Below, piece after piece: positions 1 through 5,530 of a DNA stretch of 5,530 nt. Location of the stretch: contig SKWJ01000468.1 in NCBI GenBank assembly GCA_007128995.1, positions 1-5,530 on the forward strand, given 5' to 3'. How positions within the stretch are numbered: position 1 is the stretch's first letter; every line of letters begins with the position of its first letter. Under the pieces are notes generated by a model. That model did no database searches. It saw only the letters and a program-made list of their open reading frames with translations, and had not been told where the DNA came from. Position numbers and translations under genes: made by a program. The DNA is from Paracoccaceae bacterium. Lineage in GTDB: Bacteria; Pseudomonadota; Alphaproteobacteria; Rhodobacterales; Rhodobacteraceae.

Positions 1-1447
1 TATTGTCGTCATGGCAGAGTTCGCTTCAGAAGCGCAGTATGTGCCGCATCACCCCAAGAAGATTGCCTTCCTTTTTACAGCGATGCGTAAATTCGCACAA
101 CACCTGCAAGAGCTGGGCTGGCAGGTGGCCTATACCCGGTTGAATGATCCGGAGAATGCCGGCTCCATCTCTGGAGAGTTGCTGCGTCAGGCAGATCATT
201 TCGGCGCGTCCGAAGTGCTTGTCACACAACCCGGCGAATGGCGGCTGATCGCGGAATTACAGGACTGCCCGCTGACGCTGCAGATCTTGTCAGATGATCG
301 TTTTCTCTGTTCTGCTGAAGAATTTGCCAGATGGGCCGATGGCCGCAAGGTTCTGCGCATGGAGTATTTTTATCGAGAAATGCGGCGGAAAACCGGGCTG
401 CTGATGGAGGGTGATCAACCTGTCGGTGGAAAGTGGAACTTCGATCATGACAACCGCAAACCCGCTCAGGACGATCTGTTTCGCAAGGGTCCGCCGCACG
501 CACAGGGCGACCCGGTTCTCGACACAGTGCTTGATCTTGTTGAAACCCGGTTTCCGGATAATTTCGGCCGCCTGCGTCCATTTCAATTCCAGACTGATCG
601 CGCAGGCGCCTTGCGCGCTCTCGACCATTTCATCACCCATGCCCTGCCAGACTTTGGGGCCTATCAGGACGCCATGCTGCAAGGTGATCCCTATCTCTAT
701 CATGCGGTGATCGGACTTTATCTGAACGCAGGACTGCTACTGCCGTTGGAAATATGCAAGAAGGTCGAAGCGGCATACAAAGCAGGTGATGCGCCTCTGA
801 ACTCTGTCGAGGGGTTTATCCGCCAGATTATCGGCTGGCGGGAATTTGTGCGCGGGATCTATTTCCTCGAGGGGCCAGCGTATCCGCAACGAAACGCGCT
901 GAACCATCAGAGGAAGCTGCCAGCCTTCTATTGGGGCGCCGAAACAAAGATGAACTGCATCTCGCAAACTGTTCAGCAAACCCGCGAACTTGCCTATGCT
1001 CATCACATACAACGGCTGATGGTGACGGGAAATTTCGCGCTGCTCGCAGGCCTGCATCCGACCGAATTGCATAAATGGTATCTGGCCGTTTATGCAGATG
1101 CATACGAATGGGTTGAAGCCCCGAACACGGTCGGAATGTCACAATTTGCAGATGGCGGGATTGTCGGGTCAAAGCCCTATGTCAGTTCAGGTGCCTACAT
1201 CGATCGAATGTCGAATTATTGCAAGTCGTGCGAGTACCGCGTCAAAGACAAGACCGGCGAAAAGGCCTGTCCGTTCAACCTTCTATACTGGCATTTCCTG
1301 ATCCGGCATCGCGAAAGATTCGAGATCAATCCGCGCATGGCACAGATGTATCGGACCTTTGACCGGATGGCGCCGGACCGCCGGAAAACAGTTCTGGAAG
1401 AGGCCGAGTTATTCCTGAAGCGGTTGTCCGAAGGTCAACCGGTCTGA
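1..1447 (+). CDS. cryB: FeS-BCP cryptochrome/(6-4) photolyase (PhrB/CryB family), 5' end outside window
   Basis: This flavoprotein family uses FAD, a lumazine antenna and a [4Fe-4S] cluster to repair (6-4) photoproducts in DNA or to act as a blue-light receptor. The frame is open to the left edge: Ile-Val-Val precedes the Met at base 11, and that Met lies inside the conserved N-terminal Rossmann domain (followed by YVPHHPKKIA), so it is not the real start. Numbering from that Met, cluster cysteines are C316, C404, C407 and C420, with the same spacing (88, 3, 13) as C350/C438/C441/C454 of Agrobacterium PhrB. The constant offset of 34 also places H331/H332, D220, Y390 and Y396 on the PhrB active-site residues, and W308, W356 and Y357 on its electron-transfer chain. 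About 34 residues are therefore missing, and the whole protein should be near 512 residues, normal for the family. All key residues are present, so it should be active. PhrB numbering is from memory. Whether it acts as repair enzyme, light sensor (as for Rhodobacter CryB) or both cannot be decided here. Confidence 0.95.
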   Translation, partial: IVVMAEFASEAQYVPHHPKKIAFLFTAMRKFAQHLQELGWQVAYTRLNDPENAGSISGELLRQADHFGASEVLVTQPGEWRLIAELQDCPLTLQILSDDRFLCSAEEFARWADGRKVLRMEYFYREMRRKTGLLMEGDQPVGGKWNFDHDNRKPAQDDLFRKGPPHAQGDPVLDTVLDLVETRFPDNFGRLRPFQFQTDRAGALRALDHFITHALPDFGAYQDAMLQGDPYLYHAVIGLYLNAGLLLPLEICKKVEAAYKAGDAPLNSVEGFIRQIIGWREFVRGIYFLEGPAYPQRNALNHQRKLPAFYWGAETKMNCISQTVQQTRELAYAHHIQRLMVTGNFALLAGLHPTELHKWYLAVYADAYEWVEAPNTVGMSQFADGGIVGSKPYVSSGAYIDRMSNYCKSCEYRVKDKTGEKACPFNLLYWHFLIRHRERFEINPRMAQMYRTFDRMAPDRRKTVLEEAELFLKRLSEGQPV

Positions 1448-1492
1448 ATGCGGCCCTTGCCCAGACGCAACGGCTCGCCTATCCATAGGCCC

Positions 1493-2596
1493 ATGGACAC
1501 ACCGCAGTTTACAGATCTTGTCGCCAATTTGCCTGCCACAGTTCCGTTTGTGGGGCCCGAGGCGCATATGCGGGCATCAGGACGCCCATTTCTGGCGCGG
1601 CTTGGCGCGAATGAAAGTGTCTTCGGACCTTCTCCGAAAGCAATTGCCGCCCTGCGCGATGCGGCGGCCGAGGCATGGATGTATGGTGATTCCGAAAGCC
1701 ACCATCTGCGCGCGGCACTGGCAACTCATCACGGAGTAGCGCCCGAGAATATCATGGTTGGTGAGGGTATTGATGGGTTGCTTGGCAATCTGGTGCGCCT
1801 TCTGGTTGCGCCGGGCGACGCGGTCGTCACATCGGATGGGGCCTATCCGACCTTCAATTACCATGTGGCGGGGTTTGGTGGCATCTTGCATAAGGTGCCC
1901 TACCGCGATGATCATGAAGATCCTGCGGCACTTCTGGAGCGTGCAGAACAGACAGGCGCAAAGCTTTTGTATTTCTGCAATCCCGACAACCCCATGGGCA
2001 GCTGGCACTCGGCCCGGATTGTCCAGCGAATGATTGACGCAGTGCCGGACGGGACATTGCTGATCCTGGACGAGGCCTATATCGACGCGGCCCCAGAGGG
2101 AACAGCCCCGAAACTGAACGTCAATGACAAACGTGTTGTCCGTATGCGAACCTTCTCCAAACTCTACGGACTGGCAGGTTTGCGGGTTGGCTATGCACTC
2201 GGGGCTGCGCCCCTGATCGCGATGTTTGACCGCATCCGCAATCACTTTGGCGTTGGCCGTATCGCGCAGGCCGGTGCCGTAGCAGCAGTGCAAGATCAGG
2301 AATGGTTGCGGCAGGTACAGGATGATGTGCGCACGGCACGCGCAGCGCTGGGGCGTGTTGCTGCAGAAAACGGGCTTCACGCCCTTCCTTCGGCAACCAA
2401 TTTTGTCACGATCGATTGCGGCAGGGACGGGGCCTATGCCAAATCGCTTTTGCAGGCCTTGATGGCCCGAGATGTATTTGTGCGGATGCCATTTGTCGCG
2501 CCGATGGATCGCTGTATCCGGATCACGGTGGGACGGCCAGAGGACATTGAAACTCTGGCGCGGGTGTTGCCGAACGCCCTTCGCAGCCTGCAATAG
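1493..2596 (+). CDS. PLP-dependent aminotransferase, HisC-like (fold type I)
   Basis: This is a cytosolic aminotransferase related to histidinol-phosphate aminotransferase. Counting from the chosen Met (367 residues), the visible family landmarks are: an N-terminal substrate/cofactor stretch LGANESVFGPSPKA (about 37-50); NPDNPMG with the cofactor-contacting Asn166; DEAY with Asp193 (to the pyridine nitrogen) and Tyr196; TFSKLYGLAGLRVGY with the Schiff-base Lys223 and phosphate-binding Arg231; and C-terminal RITVG with Arg343, the carboxylate-binding position. The catalytic set is complete. An in-frame ATG at 1448 directly follows the photolyase stop and would add 15 residues (RPLPRRNGSPIHRP after Met). 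I prefer 1493 because that extension is basic, low in structure and outside the conserved fold, although neither start has a strong Shine-Dalgarno (a weak AAGG lies about 13 nt before 1448). The tight spacing suggests co-transcription with the photolyase gene. The true substrate is unknown. It may be the histidine-pathway enzyme or a paralogue acting on another amino acid, and there are no his genes in the window. Confidence 0.9.
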   Translation: MDTPQFTDLVANLPATVPFVGPEAHMRASGRPFLARLGANESVFGPSPKAIAALRDAAAEAWMYGDSESHHLRAALATHHGVAPENIMVGEGIDGLLGNLVRLLVAPGDAVVTSDGAYPTFNYHVAGFGGILHKVPYRDDHEDPAALLERAEQTGAKLLYFCNPDNPMGSWHSARIVQRMIDAVPDGTLLILDEAYIDAAPEGTAPKLNVNDKRVVRMRTFSKLYGLAGLRVGYALGAAPLIAMFDRIRNHFGVGRIAQAGAVAAVQDQEWLRQVQDDVRTARAALGRVAAENGLHALPSATNFVTIDCGRDGAYAKSLLQALMARDVFVRMPFVAPMDRCIRITVGRPEDIETLARVLPNALRSLQ

Positions 2597-2610
2597 GGCC
2601 GTGGGGTTGC

Positions 2611-4335
2611 TCAGGCGCGCACGCGGTTTCCGGCATGCCGGGCTGTGCGTGTCTTGCGCGCGTTTTCCTCTCGCGAACCCTGCACAGGAGGCATGCTGGC
2701 GCGCGCCGGCTCTGCGGGGTCGGATCTTGCGGCCAACTGTGGCTGTATTTCGCGGTCTATGTCGGGCTTGACCTGTCTGTTCAGATATGGGGGGCTGTGC
2801 AGATCGAAGAGAAGCATTGTGCTGCCGCCTGCAAGACGGCAGGCCTTCATGCGCATCACTTCACCACTCAAGAGCTTTGCACTGCCCGAGATATGCGGCC
2901 GCTGCTGGCCTGAATCGGGATCTCTCAGCCGGGACGCGACGAATTCCGCCAGGCGTGCCCAAAAGGTTGTTGGCTCGCAGGCCTCTGACCAGACAGAAAT
3001 CGCCTGTGACAAACCCCGGTCTGCAAGATCGCTGCACGGGTCCATATTCCAAAGATTTGAATATTCGGCATTGGACAGCAACGTCTGGCCATTCAGCCCA
3101 AAAATGACAACGGCCTGCTCCAGGCCGTCCAGCGCATTCTGTGCCGTGTCAATTTCGGCCCGGAAGCTGCGCGTCAGAGTGGCTTCAGACGTGATGTCCT
3201 GCATGAACAAGGCAATCGCACCATCAGGCTGCGGACGCCCGGTGACCAGATATGTCTTTCCACTGTCAAGCGACCATTCCTCGGCATAATCTCCGTTCTC
3301 CGCGGCCAATTCCATATCAAGGATCTCTTTACGCCATGAATTGAAGTCCTTGGGCTCTGGCAGCATCCGACTTTCGCGCAGGGAATAGAGGACCTGCTCG
3401 AAACTGGGGCGGGCCGCAAGAAAGAGAGGTTGCAGGCCCGTCAGGTCGACCAATGCAGGATTGAAAACCTGCAAGCGCCGGTCGGAATCAAACAGGGCAA
3501 GTCCGATTGGCAGCGCAGAAAAAGTGTGTGTCAGGGTCTGCAGCGTTTGCCGCCGCGCAGTTTCGGACTGGACGGCGGCATCAATCGGATTTGCGAAATG
3601 GGTCGTGCACCCATCGTCCGTGACCGCGACATGTGAGAACCAGCGGGTCTTGCCCTCCTGCTCCAGCGCAAGCCGGGACTGAGGCGACGGGTTTGGCGCG
3701 TCAAAAACCTTGGGCAGTGGCCAACTGAGGATGGTCTCGGCCTCCGGTCCCTGCTCCAGCGCCCTGAGATAAGCAGAATTTGCCCAGATGACTTGACCGT
3801 CCGCATTCTCCTGCCAGACGAGCCCGGGCATGTGACGCAGGACAAAGCGCATGGTCCGCAGTTCTTTCTGCAGCGCATCATACCCCAGCCGGTCCATCGC
3901 CAGCAGCGCAGACTCGTCCGAACAATCTGACAGGCGCAGATGGACAAGTCCGTTGAGATAGCTTGCTGTCAGCGAAAGCTGGGGCGCACCTGCCGCATCA
4001 AGCTGGACGCAGCCTTTATGCGAGAGACCCGCCAAAGCGGCATCGATGCCGGGAAAACGCGGGATCAGATAGTCGCGCAACATCAACCACGGACTCTGTT
4101 CCGCGCGCTGCGTCCCAGTACCGGAAAGCGACAGCAGCAAGGCCTGTGCCCGCGCAGAGCAATCAATCAGGGTCTGTTCGCGGAAAATGAAAAGCGCACC
4201 CTGCTCTGCCCCATCTTCTTTCGGCGCAACGCCCTGTCGGCGGCGCGATAACCCTGCAAAAATAGCCAGGCATCCCGATACGATCAATGCCGCCGAAATA
4301 ACGATCGTCCCCGCCAAAAATAGCGCTTGCGGCAT
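2611..4335 (-). CDS. divL: Membrane-anchored multi-PAS protein without kinase domain, probable DivL-type CtrA-pathway regulator
   Basis: The 574-residue protein has one N-terminal membrane segment (about 4-28, followed by RRR, so the bulk is cytoplasmic). It then has about four PAS-like regions: a degenerate one at 46-138, then 162-258, 266-385 and 393-512. The last two begin with helix-plus-sheet patterns (LPIGLALFDSDRRLQVFNPA; LEQAVVIFGLNGQTLLSNAEY) typical of the PAS_7 subfamily. The tail 515-574 is polar, rich in Arg, Pro and Ala, and probably disordered. No HisKA/DHp helix and no ATPase N, G1 or G2 box follows. DivL of Caulobacter has the same plan (one membrane segment, four PAS domains) and then a Tyr-type pseudo-kinase; Rhodobacterales have a protein described as the PAS domain protein DivL that acts on CckA-ChpT-CtrA. 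The DivL identity is my inference, about 0.6. The start at 4335 is chosen over 4365 because AAGGAG lies 7 nt upstream and the hydrophobic segment begins directly after it. It lies downstream of the exonuclease gene on the same strand but behind its own CtrA-like box. Confidence 0.8.
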   Translation of the reverse strand: MPQALFLAGTIVISAALIVSGCLAIFAGLSRRRQGVAPKEDGAEQGALFIFREQTLIDCSARAQALLLSLSGTGTQRAEQSPWLMLRDYLIPRFPGIDAALAGLSHKGCVQLDAAGAPQLSLTASYLNGLVHLRLSDCSDESALLAMDRLGYDALQKELRTMRFVLRHMPGLVWQENADGQVIWANSAYLRALEQGPEAETILSWPLPKVFDAPNPSPQSRLALEQEGKTRWFSHVAVTDDGCTTHFANPIDAAVQSETARRQTLQTLTHTFSALPIGLALFDSDRRLQVFNPALVDLTGLQPLFLAARPSFEQVLYSLRESRMLPEPKDFNSWRKEILDMELAAENGDYAEEWSLDSGKTYLVTGRPQPDGAIALFMQDITSEATLTRSFRAEIDTAQNALDGLEQAVVIFGLNGQTLLSNAEYSNLWNMDPCSDLADRGLSQAISVWSEACEPTTFWARLAEFVASRLRDPDSGQQRPHISGSAKLLSGEVMRMKACRLAGGSTMLLFDLHSPPYLNRQVKPDIDREIQPQLAARSDPAEPARASMPPVQGSREENARKTRTARHAGNRVRA

Positions 4336-4342
4336 GCTCGGA

Positions 4343-4348
4343 CTCCTT
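4343..4348 (-). promoter_or_regulatory. Shine-Dalgarno of the PAS/DivL-like gene
   Basis: On the minus strand AAGGAG lies 7 nt before the ATG at 4335-4333. This near-perfect site decides the start: the ATG at 4365, 30 nt upstream, would place this sequence inside the coding region. Confidence 0.8.
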
Positions 4349-4388
4349 CGTTGGTGCAGCATCACCTGCCCAGCATCCGGAAAGTTCC

Positions 4389-4404
4389 TTAATCTTGTCT
4401 TAAC
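4389..4404. promoter_or_regulatory. Predicted CtrA-binding box (TTAA-N7-TTAAC)
   Basis: The plus strand reads TTAATCTTGTCTTAAC, an exact match to the full TTAA-N7-TTAAC recognition pattern of the alphaproteobacterial response regulator CtrA. It lies in the only non-coding stretch of the window, 54-69 bp before the PAS gene start, where a promoter is expected. The consensus orientation is on the strand opposite to the PAS gene. Read along the gene, both TTAA halves are kept but the final base is G instead of C. No convincing -10 hexamer is seen, so activation versus repression cannot be read from the sequence. Confidence 0.6.
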
Positions 4405-4461
4405 TTTGACTTGCAGCAGAACAGAAAAATGGCGGAAATCGGGCCGAAAACGAATATGAAC

Positions 4462-4481
4462 CTGTCAGCTAGCAGCGACAG
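4462..4481 (-). terminator. Weak hairpin after the exonuclease gene, possible terminator
   Basis: On the minus strand CTGTC-GCT, a GCT loop, AGC, a bulged T and GACAG can fold into an 8-bp stem that begins 17 nt past the exonuclease stop. The following bases (GTTCATATTCGTTTTC) are T-rich but not a continuous run. It could attenuate read-through into the PAS gene. The stem is short and only partly GC-rich, so this is a weak candidate. Confidence 0.25.
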
Positions 4482-4497
4482 AGCAAAAGCCACACAA

Positions 4498-5530
4498 TCA
4501 GTTGGTCGGGTTGAGGTCTTTCAGCAGTCGACCATGGCGGCGCACTTCGTTCAACACATCCCCGAAAGTATGCAGACCGCGCGCCTTGAGCATCGGGATC
4601 AGCTTCAGGAACGCATCGGCCGTTGCGACAGTATCACCAATCGCGGTATGACGCGCTTCTTCGGGTATCGTGATTCCCATTCGCGCCGTCAGTGCGTCCA
4701 GAGAATGCTGTTCCAACTGACCATAAACAACGGCAGACAGCAGGACTGTATCCAGCACCGGATGGTCAAACGGGGCGCCAATAGCCTTTTCGTGGCGGCG
4801 CAGGAACTCCATGTCGAATGGGGCATTATGCGCCACAAGCACAGCGCCACGCGCGAAATCATGAAACCGTCTGCCAGCCGCGGCGATATCAGGGGCCCCT
4901 TTGATCATGTCTTCTGTGATGCCGTGAACATCAGTCGAACTCTGAGGGATCGGGCGTCTGGGGTCGACCAGCGTATCAAAGACTTCGCGCAGAACCCGAC
5001 GCCCGTTGACAACACGCACCGCTGCAATCTGGACAATCTCGTCACTTGACGGTGTCAGCCCGGTCGTTTCGGTATCGAATACGACATAGGTCAGATCCTC
5101 CAGCCTGCTTTCAAGAACCCCGGCATTGCGTTCTTTGGACAGAAGCTCGAAGTCATAGACGACTTCTCGCTGGATGGGTGATGGACGGCGTGTTGCGCGC
5201 CTTGCATTCGGGATCGGCAGACGGATTGCGGCAATGCCCCCCTCTCGTGCCTCAGTCCATGCCTCGGTTGCATGGGCATTCAGCACCGTGCGCGGCGTCA
5301 GTTCCGGCAGATCTGCCCCCAATGGTTCGGTCAGCCATTTGTCAAATTCTCCGACCGGCAAGGGTTCTCCGCGCCAGAGCAAATCAAAGACAGCGCCGGG
5401 GCCATCTTCTTCCGCAAGCACAAGCCGGAAATCCCGCGCATTTCCGGCGGCGCCCAGCTTCTCGCCCAACCAGCGGAAAAAGAGTGCCAGTTCAAATCCG
5501 TCACAGGTCAGAATCAGTTCCGGCCCTTCA
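4498..5530 (-). CDS. DnaQ-like DEDDh 3'-5' exonuclease with kinase-ATPase-like N-terminal region, 5' end outside window
   Basis: The frame is open to the right edge, giving 343 visible residues; an in-frame TTG at 5469 is not a credible start because conserved-looking sequence continues upstream of it. Residues about 147-310 form an epsilon/DnaQ-type exonuclease that degrades DNA from the 3' end using two metal ions. ExoI is FDTETTGL (D152, E154), ExoII is NAPFDMEFL (D239), and ExoIII is HTAIGD (H294, D299), the DEDDh signature, all intact. Residues about 1-107 follow the secondary-structure order of a histidine-kinase ATPase domain: a helix around CDGFELALFFRWL, a strand pair, WRGEPLP where the D-x-G-x-G box should be, then a helix and final strand ending IRLPIP. 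The nucleotide-binding residues are lost. From memory, Rhodobacterales homologues are about 650-700 residues, with membrane and sensory segments further upstream, so roughly half of the protein is probably outside the window. It lacks any polymerase context and is unlikely to be the replicative DnaQ, which is shorter. Confidence 0.92.
   Translation of the reverse strand, partial: EGPELILTCDGFELALFFRWLGEKLGAAGNARDFRLVLAEEDGPGAVFDLLWRGEPLPVGEFDKWLTEPLGADLPELTPRTVLNAHATEAWTEAREGGIAAIRLPIPNARRATRRPSPIQREVVYDFELLSKERNAGVLESRLEDLTYVVFDTETTGLTPSSDEIVQIAAVRVVNGRRVLREVFDTLVDPRRPIPQSSTDVHGITEDMIKGAPDIAAAGRRFHDFARGAVLVAHNAPFDMEFLRRHEKAIGAPFDHPVLDTVLLSAVVYGQLEQHSLDALTARMGITIPEEARHTAIGDTVATADAFLKLIPMLKARGLHTFGDVLNEVRRHGRLLKDLNPTN

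Noticed and set aside
1577..2593. Long open frame of 338 codons on the minus strand opposite the aminotransferase.
   Set aside because: It lies wholly antisense to a gene with complete catalytic motifs, its translation shows no recognisable domain and is rich in Cys, His and Arg as expected for a shadow frame.
2615..2666. Arms GCGCGCA (2615-2621) and TGCGCGC (2655-2661) enclosing the palindrome CCGGCATGCCGG (2630-2641) and followed by GTTTT, a possible terminator for the aminotransferase transcript.
   Set aside because: The outer loop is 33 nt, the T run is only four bases, and the whole structure lies in the coding end of the PAS gene, where GC-rich Arg/Ala codons easily give such repeats.
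4267..4335. Lipobox-like VSGC at residues 19-22 of the PAS protein, suggesting a lipoprotein signal.
   Set aside because: There is no positively charged n-region, the hydrophobic stretch continues past the Cys and ends in RRR, and PAS domains of this kind are cytoplasmic; a simple membrane anchor fits better.
4446..4461. Possible SOS (LexA) box of the alphaproteobacterial GTTC-N7-GTTC type on the minus strand between the exonuclease and PAS genes.
   Set aside because: The first half GTTC is present, but the second half at the right spacing is TTTT, so the match fails.
4411..5049. Plus-strand open frame of 212 codons opposite the exonuclease.
   Set aside because: It is antisense to the intact DEDDh motifs and its translation looks like no known family.
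5467..5469. TTG as the start codon of the exonuclease.
   Set aside because: The frame stays open for 20 more codons to the window edge with sequence that fits the same domain, so the real start is outside.

Overview
The window looks like a piece of an alphaproteobacterial chromosome, most likely Rhodobacterales (Roseobacter/Rhodobacter group). I base this on moderately high GC with GC-rich third codon positions, an iron-sulfur cryptochrome/photolyase of the PhrB/CryB type, a perfect CtrA-type box, and protein wording typical of that order. Coding density is very high. I see no mobile element, CRISPR array, tRNA or rRNA.

Layout: two plus-strand genes fill the left half. The first (1-1447, cut at its 5' end by the window edge) encodes an FeS-BCP cryptochrome/(6-4) photolyase. 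The second (best start 1493, end 2596) encodes a HisC-like PLP aminotransferase and follows so closely that the two probably share a transcript. Two minus-strand genes fill the right half. The upstream one (5530-4498, cut at its 5' end by the window edge) encodes a DEDDh 3'-5' exonuclease joined to an N-terminal region that resembles a degenerate histidine-kinase ATPase domain. The downstream one (4335-2611) encodes a membrane-anchored protein with about four PAS domains and no kinase domain. The aminotransferase and PAS genes converge with only 14 bp between their stop codons.

The only sizeable intergenic region is 4336-4497. It holds a perfect TTAA-N7-TTAAC box, the recognition pattern of the response regulator CtrA, and a strong Shine-Dalgarno sequence in front of the PAS gene. 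It also holds a weak hairpin just after the exonuclease stop codon.

The most interesting reading is that the PAS protein is a DivL-type regulator of the CckA-ChpT-CtrA phosphorelay in the kinase-less form known from Rhodobacterales, and that CtrA binds its promoter, closing a feedback loop. The architecture and the box are visible in the sequence. The DivL identity and the loop are inferences. A link between this signalling module and the neighbouring exonuclease with its pseudo-kinase-like region is possible but speculative.
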